Positions 39,546 through 50,115 of a stretch of DNA of 64,000 nt are shown here, in pieces. Every line of letters starts with the position of its first letter. Position 1 is the first letter of the stretch. Under the pieces are notes generated by a model. That model did not search any database and was not told where the DNA came from. It saw only the letters and a list, made by a program, of their open reading frames with translations. This stretch comes from Symsagittifera roscoffensis (Eukaryota; Xenacoelomorpha; Acoela; Convolutidae): positions 47,941,785 through 48,005,784 of the forward strand of contig NC_087068.1 of the NCBI RefSeq assembly GCF_963678635.1, read 5' to 3'. A program made the position numbers and the translations under genes.

Positions 39546-41306
39546 GTGAATAATATACTCCAATTATTAGATATTTGTCAATCCACAATTCTTAACGAGG
39601 AACTATTCATAAATAACATAATAAGCAATGAAAAGAGGAACACAGATTATTTCACAAAAACACCACATTTTAAACCAACATTCAATATAACAAATTACAC
39701 AAAAGAAAAACAACAATTTTTAACGATGTTTAACTTTGAACACTCGCAAATTACACAAATCGAATTTGACAAACTAGCAAAACAACTGTTAAAATATTCA
39801 ACAGTCTACGCAACATCAAAATTTGATGTTGGGAAAATCAGTTCATCACTACATCTCCCGTTAAAACCTGACGCAGTTTTCAAAAAACAAAGAGCAAGTA
39901 AAATACCAATTCATTTACACGATAAGGTAAATAGATTACTGGATATTTTAGAAAAATACAAAATTATCTCACCAGTAAACAAAGAAGAACAACCAAAAGG
40001 TAACACATTTATTAACCCTGTTATAATCCTAGCAAAAGGAGAATCATTAAAAATAGTTTTAGACGCTAGATATCTCAATTCACTAATAGACGAATCAAAA
40101 TGCAATTGGCCTAATGAACCAATACAAGTTATTTTAACAAAAATAAACGGAAAATACTTTACAACCGCAGATATGAATAGTGCATACAATCAAATGCCAC
40201 TAGATGAACAATCACGACGTTTAACACATTTTGTTATTGGAAATCAACAATATGAATTCAATCGCCTATTCTATGGAATATCCATAGGACCAGCAGCATT
40301 TTCAGCTATTATGAGCAAAATTTTTAGACCACTAATACTTAAGAAAAACGCAATCACCTATTTAGACGATGTTTTTATGCAATCACAGACAAAAGAAGAA
40401 ATGTTTACAGTTTTAGAACACTATCATAAAATACTTCAGAACGAAAATCTGAAGGCCGCCCCCAATAAATCACACTTCTTTTTAACACGAGTTAAATTTT
40501 TAGGACATAATATAGAAAAAAACACAATCACTCCATTAAAATCACGCATTGATGCTATTCAAAAACTTCAACCACCAACAAACAAAAAGAAAATCCAAGA
40601 ATTCCTTGGAATGTTAAATTTCTTAAGCAAGTACGTTTACAAAATGCAATTATATTTAAGAACATTCTATAATATCCTCAGACAACAAAATAATTTTGAA
40701 TGGACCACTGAACATCAAACACGATTTGAAGAAATTAAAAAACTTTTAACTGAACTAATTTCAAACACAATCCCAGATCCAAATCAACCATTCTATGCAA
40801 TGTGCGATGCTTCAAATTTTGGCATCGGCGCAGCATTACTACAATCACACAGTGGTACAAATAAAATGAACCTTATATCAGCAAATTCCCGATTATTCAC
40901 TCAAGCAGAGCTACGACTCTCAACTCTAATGAGAGAATGTACGGCTATAATTTATACACTTACAGAATCTGAATTTCTGATACTTGGATCAAAACATCCA
41001 ACAGTTCTATTCACAGATCATAAACCAATCATTTTTCTCTTTACACAAAAGTCAAATCCTAATCATCGAGTTTATAGATTTCAATTAATACTAATGAATA
41101 TTCCAAACTTACATATAGTTTGGACAGCAGGAAAGAATCTTGCATTACCAGATACATTAAGTCGAAATACACCACCTGAATTACTTACACGAAAAACTAC
41201 AGTTGAAATACCCAAAAACATAAAATTTTACCTTGCAAAAGACGAAACATCACCCCGAATAGAATGCAAATATGCAGTAAAAACTGACATTGAACATCAC
41301 AAATAA
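39546..41306 (+). CDS. pol: Reverse transcriptase and RNase H domains of Pol
   Basis: 586 codons, intact. RT blocks are in order: PVIILAKG and KIVLDARYLN, TADMNSAYNQMPL with the first catalytic Asp, FNRLFYGISIGPAAF, and the YLDD active site at 40,359-40,370 (residue about 272), then the LGHNIE block and the connection region. RNase H follows with CDASNFGIGAALLQ (first catalytic Asp at residue about 421), the Glu in LMRECTAIIY, TDHKP, and the terminal PDTLSR motif. This is the classical Ty3/Gypsy arrangement. It copies element RNA into DNA and degrades the RNA strand in virus-like particles. The ATG at 39,546 may not be a genuine start, because Pol is normally made as a fusion and the preceding frames are broken. 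Confidence 0.9.
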   Translation: MNNILQLLDICQSTILNEELFINNIISNEKRNTDYFTKTPHFKPTFNITNYTKEKQQFLTMFNFEHSQITQIEFDKLAKQLLKYSTVYATSKFDVGKISSSLHLPLKPDAVFKKQRASKIPIHLHDKVNRLLDILEKYKIISPVNKEEQPKGNTFINPVIILAKGESLKIVLDARYLNSLIDESKCNWPNEPIQVILTKINGKYFTTADMNSAYNQMPLDEQSRRLTHFVIGNQQYEFNRLFYGISIGPAAFSAIMSKIFRPLILKKNAITYLDDVFMQSQTKEEMFTVLEHYHKILQNENLKAAPNKSHFFLTRVKFLGHNIEKNTITPLKSRIDAIQKLQPPTNKKKIQEFLGMLNFLSKYVYKMQLYLRTFYNILRQQNNFEWTTEHQTRFEEIKKLLTELISNTIPDPNQPFYAMCDASNFGIGAALLQSHSGTNKMNLISANSRLFTQAELRLSTLMRECTAIIYTLTESEFLILGSKHPTVLFTDHKPIIFLFTQKSNPNHRVYRFQLILMNIPNLHIVWTAGKNLALPDTLSRNTPPELLTRKTTVEIPKNIKFYLAKDETSPRIECKYAVKTDIEHHK

Positions 41307-42820
41307 ATAATCTACAACACTTCCCACTTTACTTAGATTGCCAAAATAATCACTTCGAAGTTGATCTACTTGGAACATCAACTTTCAAACCAATTCCATT
41401 CTCACAATGGATAAAAAATAACACCCAACAAAAACGAATAAAACACCACTCGCATAAAAAAAAACTTTTTCCGTTAACTGAAAACGAAAATTTAACTGAT
41501 AAAATAAATTTATCAGGACCACAAACAAATGATTCAAAATACACAATAAATCAAGTTTCTGACCTCCATGACCCACTTGACACAATCCCTTTATCTAAAT
41601 TAGAAATTGAAAACATTTTTCTCCCTCCAACAGATCAAATTACAATTAATATCTTGAAACAATATCAAAATCTTGACCCAGAAATTAGACAACTGAAATC
41701 ATGGCACAAATACAAAACTAAGCCCGTAAAGGCAAATACCACAATTTTAGGAAATAAAACACTCCTCCGATAGTTTCGAAAATCTAATAATACAACAATT
41801 AATGAAAACACAGACCTTCTAGAATATCACTTAAATGATACTTCAGTTCCCTGTCTCCCTTCAAGTATGATTCTAATAGCTTTTAACATTTCACATACAC
41901 AAAACATTAAAGTACACTCTGGATCAGAGAAAACATATTCAAATTTTACACAAAGTTTTTATTTTCCAAAAGCGCCAATTTGGATAAAAGTACTATGCAA
42001 TGATTGTATAGTATGTCAGCTAATTAAACCTTATCCAAATCAAAAACAAATAGCACAAAAACAAGATTTTAAAGGACAAAGTTTATATTTTAACCACCGT
42101 ATTTCATTTGATACAAAAGGACCAATTTCACCATCCTCTGAAGGAAACTCCTACATTATGGTAATTGTTGACGCATTTACACATTATGTAGCACTCAACC
42201 CAGTACCACATTGTAACGCTTAGTATGCTTACACAACACTTTATGAACACTGGATAGCCAAATTCGGATTACCCGAAATTTTAGTTACAGACAACGGTAC
42301 AGAATTCATAAAAAATGAAATCATCACACTATGTCATTTATACAACATTAAGCACAAACCGCGTACATCTCATGCACCTTGGACAAACGGTTTAGTCGAA
42401 GGTATGAACCGTTCACTACAAGAAAATCTTAGATGTATCATCAATGGAAATGATACAAGATACACAGAATGGTCAGAAGATGTAAAATTATTTCCCTTAG
42501 CATATAATTCACAAATTACGACAAATCTAGGAATGTCACCATACGAAATGGTTTTTAATAAAAAGCCACGTAAACCAATTATGTTTACAGCAAACTCTCA
42601 TAAAAATGCACAAGGTCATTGCCAACCGAATAAAGACTCAGTTTGTTACAATCTACCTTTACACACGCATGATGAAGATCATTTTCATCACCCACAAATC
42701 CTTAAATTAGCCTCCGGTACACACACCGAATGGATTTTAAATAGAGATAAAAAACACAATGAAATTTACCAAAGAGTAACAAAAAAATTGTTACAAGGCA
42801 AAACATTAACAAACAAATAA
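41306..42820 (+). pseudogene. Integrase, interrupted by two TAG codons
   Basis: A single frame runs from about 41,306, shifted relative to the RT ORF, to TAA at 42,820, with TAG at 41,771-41,773 and 42,221-42,223. It holds a His/Cys zinc-binding region (HTQNIKVH, then CNDCIVC) and the DDE core: Asp at 42,110 (FDTKGP), Asp at 42,290 (TDNGTEF) and Glu at 42,398 (GLVEGMNR), with 35 residues between the last two. The catalytic triad is therefore complete although the frame is not. An integrase inserts the cDNA into chromosomes. The first 150 codons of this frame are a poorly conserved tether region. Confidence 0.8.
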
Positions 42821-42942
42821 ATTCACGCTTTACACCAGCCTCAGATTAAAAAATTGGAACATTTGTCTTAATACCTAATTTTAATACACAAAAAGGAATT
42901 TCTAAAAAATCACAACCCCTTGGTAAAGGACAATACCAAATA

Positions 42943-43387
42943 ATGGCCAAACCCACTGACGTAACATATAAAATCACCGATTCAGACCAAAAAGAAATTG
43001 TTCAACATAGAAACAATCTATTGCCTTACTACCCAAAAGAATACGCACTACGCGAACTAACTCAATTATATTCTTTCACAGGTTTAAAAGTTATTCAAAA
43101 TCTCCCACATACGGAAAATGAAATAAATGAACAAAATGACATTCACCTTGAAAAACAAAATAAAAAACCAGCTACAAACCAAAACAATACAAAAAAGCTA
43201 GATCAAAAAATACCTAAAAAAAAGGAAAAACAGAAAAATGATAGAAAAAATTATACCCCAAGAACAAGTCGAGAAATCAGAACATAGAGAGTCACCACGA
43301 CTTAGAAATCAACCACGTAAAAACTACAAAACAGTCATCCCACAATCTAAAATATTAAAGAAAGTTGAATTTCAGAAACAGCTTTAA
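42943..43387 (+). pseudogene. Pol C-terminal tail
   Basis: A 114-codon ORF beginning MAKPTDVTYKITDSDQ resembles the small C-terminal barrel region after Gypsy integrases ('G.Y.I......YKL'), followed by a Lys/Asn/Gln-rich tail. A further open stretch in another frame continues with PRLRNQPRKNYK, a common ending of Gypsy Pol, to TAA at 43,385-43,387. The join with the integrase core is also out of frame. Confidence 0.55.
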
Positions 43388-44208
43388 TTTTAAAATTAAT
43401 AATATTTACACCTCTGAAACATTTTGAACTTTCATTTTTCAAAATAACATGCTGCAAACACGCAGCAATTCTAGTTCAAAATTAGCCAATAGGATTCATT
43501 CAATCCGTCACCTTCTATAACTCTAGCACAAACCAATTAGACGACAAATATTAAACTCCAGGCATATCTATCACTATAACTTTACAACCTCCAGGTCAAA
43601 AATAAGCAAACCACTCAGACTTGACAACTAAAATAAATACCACCATAATATCATAACCCTACCTTATCTAATAATGCAAAGATCAACAATATTTTCCCAA
43701 CTCAGACCTCAAAAACCCCCCAAACAAAAATGTCAAATTAGCCTAAAGTAAAAGTACGACCATATTAATTTAGCCTAAAGTACACAAATCGCAAAAATAC
43801 CCCAGATCACCTGACAAATAAAAATAAAGTAAAAGAAGACCCCACGAACACCATAAAATTTGCCCCGAACAAATTTTCACAAAACTCAACCCACTTGTCA
43901 AAAAATCAATAAATAATTCGACCACACTTGAAAATTGCCCCAAACAACAAAAAATATTCGACCAAGAAGCCATTTCTTAAATGCTCTTCTCTCGATCAGT
44001 CAACACAATTTTCAACATTTTCATAAACTTTTTAACAATACTTAAACTTTTATTCATATTTCTCTTTGATACTTTTGAAGCTTTCATAATAATTTTAATC
44101 ATTTTTTGCAATATTTTTTAAATTTTCTACTCCCTATTTGAAATATATCTCCAACTTTTCCAAGCCATTGACCATATTCACAGGTACGAAAACCCAAAAT
44201 TTATTTAA
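43388..44208 (+). other. Non-coding spacer between pol and the downstream ORFs
   Basis: A- and C-rich sequence with no ORF above 60 codons on the plus strand. A 67-codon minus-strand ORF at 43,770-43,973 is not supported. A repeated phrase (TTAGCCTAAAGTA) occurs twice, at about 43,739 and 43,770. It could hold splice or promoter signals for the downstream ORFs; none is certain. Confidence 0.45.
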
Positions 44209-45537
44209 ATGATAGGAACCATTTTTAGTAGAACAGATATTTTTTTACTATTTGTAATTTTTGTAACATTTTTATCATCCCTAATATTGACAATATGCAA
44301 ATGTATAAAGAAGGCAATCATAACATACGCCTTAACAACAATCCTTTTAATTCTTTTTCTTGAAGAATACTACAATAAACATAAATTTTTTCACTAAAAG
44401 AAATCAATCAAAAAACCCTCAAAAATTGCTAACCAACAATCACACAGTCTGTCTTCACCGACAACATCCCAAGAAAACCCGACAATACCTACAACTACCC
44501 AAAACCCCCAAACATCTACACGAATTTTTTTCCAAGATAACCCATATACTTTTGAAGAACGACACGCTCGCTTATCTGAACCATTAGAACCAGTTCAGCG
44601 ACAGGCACCTCTAAGTGAACCAACATATAACTTGTACCCAACACTACCACAAGAATTAAGTAGAATAAGAAATATTAGTCAAAAACAAAATACAGTTGAA
44701 ATAAATAGACAAATTATACATCCACGACGAAATAGAAATTTTCAAACCCCCCGAGTTCATTTTGATATACCTCAATCGCCATCACAAACTACTCCAGAAA
44801 ACCCCATTGGAATATTACCAGAAACCCCTCCGCTTCTTTCACAACGTAGCACCTCAAGCCTACCCTCAGATTACTTAGGTTCAACACTAACATCTGAACA
44901 AATACGTGAAAATCCCTTTAACCCCACAAACCAAACATCACGACTACCATATTGGACAACACATTCATTCACACAAGGTGAACCAAATTTAATCAATGAT
45001 CCAATAGATATTTCTACGGATACAACAACATCCTCATCATTACCAGAAACACTATCACTACCATCAACACCATCAAGCCAGATTTCACCAACGCCATTTA
45101 ACTTAAATTTCCCAAATAACCTCGACGCTAGATATCGAGAACAATTATCAACAAATATTCCTTTAAGACTAGACTGGAATACATTCACAGCACCTCCACC
45201 ATTATTTGGACAACACCCAGAAAGTAACCGACTCCATAACTGGGCACTCAAAAGACTACAATATAGACAAGACATCCACGAAGACATTCGTGATCATAAC
45301 ATCCAAATACTCCAACAAAATAGTCTACAATTAAAATTTGAAATAACTGTTAAACTAAACAACATTACTCAACATCCCTACCCATTAAACCCACCAAATG
45401 TAACAGCTCAATCACTACCGCCACCATTTATAACAACTGAAGTAATATACAAATACGACAGATATACCAAAAAGACAATTGGTTACATCACATTTTATAA
45501 CCCATACTCAGGATTATCATACACATGTATATTCTAA
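44209..45537 (+). pseudogene. Membrane protein with Pro/Ser/Thr-rich tail, one in-frame stop
   Basis: From the ATG at 44,209 the frame encodes two strongly hydrophobic segments (about residues 9-28 and 37-52) separated by Cys-Lys-rich CKCIKK, then meets TAA at 44,395-44,397. The same frame stays open to the stop at 45,535-45,537, giving another 380 codons. That part has a Ser/Thr/Pro/Gln-rich region, then a more ordered C-terminal 120 residues. The second part also has its own ATG at 44,632 (301 codons). Either one protein is broken by a single stop, or a small two-helix protein is followed by a second gene. The stop overlaps the start of the next ORF by 13 bases. The family is not recognised; the place between pol and env suggests an accessory or envelope-associated product. 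Confidence 0.5.
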
Positions 45538-47480
45538 AAATATTAATTTTTCTCCAACTCTTTTTTCTAGTAATCTCCAATCAGAACATAAACCCTTCTC
45601 CCCGCACAGGACCCCAAGATTTATTAGTAACACATTACGATTGTGAAGAAAATGAACAAAAAACACTACACAAATATGCAATAAATCAAGTATCACAATG
45701 CGAAACGGAACCACAAGCTATAGAAACTACAAATGTAATAGCGACACTATATTCAAAAGCCCTAGCAACAGCAGTCATAGGATATAAATTTACAGCAACA
45801 TTTTCCGAAAAGAAAGTACATTGTTCACAAGTTTCAAAAGAAAATAAAAACCGACTTGACCACGAATCATTCTACCAAACTAATATAGAACGACTTCTAC
45901 ATCTAAATCCCGATGATTGTAAAAATGAGCTACTCAGATTAAACATCACACGAAATAAAAACACCGACAGAAAAATAGTATATTTTCAAGTCTTTGCCGA
46001 TTCTGTACATCAAGCAGAACTTGAAAGATATCAAGGACATATAAAACTAGATGAAAAATACCCATACAACGGCGCACACGGAAGAATAACTTATGACATA
46101 CACGATAAGCACTGGATACCACACATTGGTATAAATAATCCTTCGAACTGCAAAGCAGACACAAAAAATAAAGGATATCAAGAAATAATGTTTTTCGATT
46201 GGAAAATACAACTCGAAAAAATATACCTCACACGAGATTTATCTGACAACACAATGATCTATCAAGGAATTAGACTAACTTGTAAAAACGATCAAGGTTA
46301 TTGTGATCCTACAACACGGACAGAAGCAACAATTGTTTGGTTTCCCGAAGATACATGTACAACATTTCAAGTAGCAAAAATACACGCTCGAATGATAAAA
46401 TTTCACGAAAAATATTTTATACAATCAATTCCATATGAACAAGTCCATCCATCACGAAAACAAAGTACTGATTTTCGAAATATCCATAATATAGAAAATA
46501 AATTAACACGTTTTCAAATATATCAAGAAACAGAAATCGCATGCAAATACAGAAACCCACTTCACAAAACACAATATTCTGAAATATTAGTTGAATACGA
46601 AAAAGGTTTCGACATGACCACTGGAAAAATAAAAATTGACCCTTATGCCACAGGTCATCCTCTACACGAAGGAACATCATATATACCGGTTAACTTTCAA
46701 AAAAGTAATGGTCAACCTGGTGGACATCTAAAGCCACATGACACTAGAAGCACACGTTTACAAGAACTATCACTAATGAATAATTCTTATTTTGGTAATA
46801 TCCACTATGATATCCACTTAGATATGAAGTTAGACTACACGATTAGTCGAATTTTTCAAGAAATGTCACTCTCCGAATTTGAAACACTTCATCAACTATG
46901 CGAATTAGAAAGGACACAAATCCTACAATCACTTGCACTAGCAGTGTTAAAAATACCCTACGCAGGATATTTACTATCAGGAAATAGATCAAATTTTCTA
47001 GACTACGAAGGAAACATTTTATGGTTTTATACTTGTACCAAAAAAGTGTCACCACTATTTGTTTTTGAAGATAAAAGATGCTATAAAAGAATCCCTATCT
47101 TTTATAAAAATAAAGTACGTTTTGTTGACACACTTTCAAGACGAACATATTTTTGGGATACCGCAGTCCCATGTGGATCAGAAAATAGCCACAATGTAGT
47201 ACAATTGAACCCTGATGAAGATAAATATTATCTTCTTACCCCATACCCCACGTTAATGCAATCACTCAAAAAAATTTCACCCGAAAGCATTCAAAATCCG
47301 ATATCCAACACCACATTAGAACACAACAATTCCAGGAATTATAAACACAAATGGACACTATACAAAGACAATCAATTGACCAAAACTTACGCAAACTTGC
47401 CGAAACCGCAGGATTTGCAGATATCTATACACAAGATTATAGCGGATATTTTAAAGACGTTAAAGACTATATATATCTAA
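45525..47480 (+). CDS. Envelope-like secreted glycoprotein of the retroelement
   Basis: 651 codons starting 13 bases before the previous stop. The first 20 residues form a clear signal peptide (MYILKILIFLQLFFLVIS). The body has many Cys (for example CKNDQGYC, the VWFPEDTC motif and CGSENSH), suggesting a disulfide-rich ectodomain, and several Asn-X-Ser/Thr sites. Position after pol and a signal peptide are what is expected of an env gene, as in errantivirus-like elements. No C-terminal membrane anchor is seen in this frame. The tail ends DILKTLKTIYI, and another frame (47,351-47,548) is open across the end, so the anchor may have been lost to a frame change or may be supplied by the neighbouring two-helix protein. 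I recognise no furin site or fusion peptide with confidence. Confidence 0.6.
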   Translation: MYILKILIFLQLFFLVISNQNINPSPRTGPQDLLVTHYDCEENEQKTLHKYAINQVSQCETEPQAIETTNVIATLYSKALATAVIGYKFTATFSEKKVHCSQVSKENKNRLDHESFYQTNIERLLHLNPDDCKNELLRLNITRNKNTDRKIVYFQVFADSVHQAELERYQGHIKLDEKYPYNGAHGRITYDIHDKHWIPHIGINNPSNCKADTKNKGYQEIMFFDWKIQLEKIYLTRDLSDNTMIYQGIRLTCKNDQGYCDPTTRTEATIVWFPEDTCTTFQVAKIHARMIKFHEKYFIQSIPYEQVHPSRKQSTDFRNIHNIENKLTRFQIYQETEIACKYRNPLHKTQYSEILVEYEKGFDMTTGKIKIDPYATGHPLHEGTSYIPVNFQKSNGQPGGHLKPHDTRSTRLQELSLMNNSYFGNIHYDIHLDMKLDYTISRIFQEMSLSEFETLHQLCELERTQILQSLALAVLKIPYAGYLLSGNRSNFLDYEGNILWFYTCTKKVSPLFVFEDKRCYKRIPIFYKNKVRFVDTLSRRTYFWDTAVPCGSENSHNVVQLNPDEDKYYLLTPYPTLMQSLKKISPESIQNPISNTTLEHNNSRNYKHKWTLYKDNQLTKTYANLPKPQDLQISIHKIIADILKTLKTIYI

Positions 47481-47648
47481 ACGGTGAAAAATACAGACCA
47501 CAAGATATTTTAGACCAAACATATCGCAAAGTCCAATACAACATATAATGACACATCATTCACAAGATGATAATACATATGAACAAATTATAGAACAACC
47601 CCATACCACCGCTTTTCAGTGTCAAAATATTAATTTTTTTAGCCCACG

Positions 47649-48944
47649 ATGAGCCGACAACTTGGATCCCTACACCGCTCAAATTCCCATCCAACCAACC
47701 TCAACACTCCAATCACAATAATCCCACTTTTTCCTTTCCCGCCACCCAATTTTCCAACTATTAATATAACATCAAGCATGAATTCGGATACTAATTCAGA
47801 TATTTCAGTTTTATACTCCATTTCACAACTTAATAACCCTATTATAGAAACCCCTGACGAATTTGCAGACTCCGAACCATCTCCAACCAATAATTTTCAA
47901 GCCAACTCCTCAGTTTATTCAAAGCCCCCTTTTCAACCGATCCCACTAAATAATCTACTCCCGTCCGTTTCTACTCCCTCTTATGCTTCACAAGTAACCC
48001 CAACCTATTCTCCATTTCATTCCGACCGATCATCTAATTCTCCCGATACTCCCCAAATCTCCCAAGAACTCGATAATTTTATCACCCTACAACAACAGCT
48101 AACACGCCCTAACACCCTCACTATAAATCAAATTTCTACCACAATTGAATCCTCAAACCCATCTACTCCTACACCCTCCTCAGTCTATACTGCATCGTTA
48201 GCACAATCATCCACATCCACCGAATCATCAAATAGCAATCACCGAGCTTATCGCACTTTCAAAAGAAAATTCCCAAACCATCCATTCCCGACCAAACCAG
48301 GAACAGCCTGCGAGTATATTAATCATCCACACCACACCAACACGAAAGATTTTCTAGCAATCACCTTACCTTCATTCCCACAATATACTTTAAACACACC
48401 TAACGACACTAACGACACACGTAGTTTTGTAGATGAACATGTTTTAATGCCTACACTTCATTGGACAACATATTACCATTTTACTAATCCCCTTTGCCTG
48501 CCATTATCTAATACTCATAACGATATAGAAAAGAATAAAGATATGCTGTATCGACTCACCACACCAATAACACATAGACACTTTACTTATATAGGATATA
48601 AAAAATCACTAAAAACATTCACTGCACCCCGAGCTAACGAATTTACAATAGAATATTACGACCATAATATCATCCGAACAAATCAAGATCAATTTTTAGA
48701 TGACGACCGCTTCGCTAACCCACAACTAACAGAAAATTTTTTCATCAAAACATCATATATATTCACACTCAATATTTTTGATAGAAAATATGATCACATC
48801 ATTTCTGAAGCACTAACTGATATGCAAGCTTACGAAAGTTTTAAAGAAAAATTTCAATTATTTTCACTAACCTTTCACTTCCTTGCACCACATGAACGCG
48901 ATTTGCACTGTTCACACGACATTATGTTACGCACTAAACAAACT

Positions 48945-48999
<55 letters not shown>

Positions 49000-49536
49000 T
49001 ATCGCTTCATACAAAATCATTTTGATCTACATACTCCATCAAGACAACCACACCATCGTTTTCAGTTTCTTAACTCGAAGTACACTTCACCATTTTTTCT
49101 AAATTTCACCTATTGCATCAAAGATACTAACCTCCACGGCATCCTCCGCAATTATGACCCAATAACACAAATGTATATATTTTGTCCCATCACGATGACC
49201 TTTAATGCCGAAGAATCCAGACCCTTCCTTATCCCACATGAATTTATCCAACCTATAGAAATCCCTATATTAGAATTTATTCACAATACTAAATACAATC
49301 ACAAAATATATAATCTCATTCAAAACACACCTTATGAGTTTGCAGTATTGCCCCTTAAACCAAACGGCCATGCCTCAATATTTCGAAGGACATGATATGA
49401 AATGTTTCACGGGACACTGAATGACATGAAGAAAACTTTGATTCCGATATCTTTTACACATTCAAATGACAATCTATGCTTATCATGCATCGGTAACTAT
49501 CAAGGTATCAAATTTGCAAAATTTTCATTTTTTTAG
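47649..49536 (+). pseudogene. Large unknown ORF split by a TA microsatellite
   Basis: From the ATG at 47,649 a frame runs 458 codons. Its N-terminal 220 residues are rich in Ser, Thr, Pro and Asn; the following part looks globular, with aromatic-rich segments (LHWTTYYHF, NEFTIEYYDHN). At 48,948 it enters (TA)n and then soon stops at 49,025. A second frame, open from 48,883 through the same microsatellite, continues with similar globular composition (FLNFTYCIKDTNLHGI) to TGA at 49,393-49,395 and stays open beyond it to TAG at about 49,536. The simplest reading is one protein of about 600 residues whose frame was changed by repeat expansion. No family is recognised. It shares the Ser/Thr/Pro-rich-then-globular layout of the ORF at 44.6 kb, but I see no sequence similarity. 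Confidence 0.5.
48948..48998. repeat. (TA)25 microsatellite inside an ORF
   Basis: 51 bases of uninterrupted TA. It translates as alternating Tyr-Ile and lies at the point where the reading frame of the surrounding unknown ORF changes. Confidence 0.98.
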
Positions 49537-49540
49537 TTTA

Positions 49541-50115
49541 ACTTAATTTTATTTCAACTTAATTAGATAGTTGAGGGCTTTACTTTCTGAATACTTTTAT
49601 CTCATGTTTCTACTTTTTATTATACCTATATACGCAAACCAAGAAGTGGGCTTGAAATCATTAGGAAATTACTGTTTCACAGTTAAAATTAGTCAGAAAA
49701 TGTTTTAGGCTCTATTTGAATCATTCTAAGCTTTAAATTTTGTAATTTAGTGCTGAAATGTTTATTGAAAGTCTAAACCAGTCCCCTAAAAAATGCCAAA
49801 ACTTAAAAAATTTATCGCTAACCCTTAAAATTAACAGCAAAAGTTTGAGGCTGTAAATGAATCAGTTTTTAATAAACAAAAACCCTTGCACTTGTACAGA
49901 GTGATGAGACATCTAGAGCTTAAAGCTGTAATAAACCCTGTTTTTGGAAAGGAAAGTACTTATTGTCAAGACGGCGAAGTATAACTCTCGTTAATGGCTT
50001 CTACTTGCCCTTACCAGCAACGTTTTTAGTGCTAGTCACATCTCGCTTTTGCTTTTTCATAACCAGTTTTACTTGTTGAAATTTTCCTGAATTACTTCAG
50101 TAACTTCAACAAATA
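49541..50115. other. Spacer between the retroelement and the polymerase gene
   Basis: AT-rich with no supported ORF. Two stretches (about 49,682-49,725 and 49,826-49,870) are weakly alike (TTAAAATTA...AGGCT...GAATCA), perhaps an old duplication. Base composition returns to balanced A/T here, marking the end of the retroelement. Confidence 0.45.

Larger units (their letters stand above)
32930..49540 (+). mobile_element. Giant decayed Ty3/Gypsy-like retroelement with three extra 3' ORFs
   Basis: Order: non-coding leader (32.93-35.15 kb), gag, retropepsin, reverse transcriptase/RNase H, integrase, then a membrane-protein ORF, an envelope-like ORF and a large unknown ORF. RT-RNase H before integrase is the Ty3/Gypsy (Metaviridae) order. 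The coding strand is markedly A-rich and G-poor throughout, and this composition starts just after the satellite and ends near 49.5 kb, which is how I set the limits. No pair of LTRs, polypurine tract or convincing primer-binding site was found. Several stops and frame changes break gag-pol, so it is not an intact element. At about 16.6 kb it is two to three times the usual size. Confidence 0.8.
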
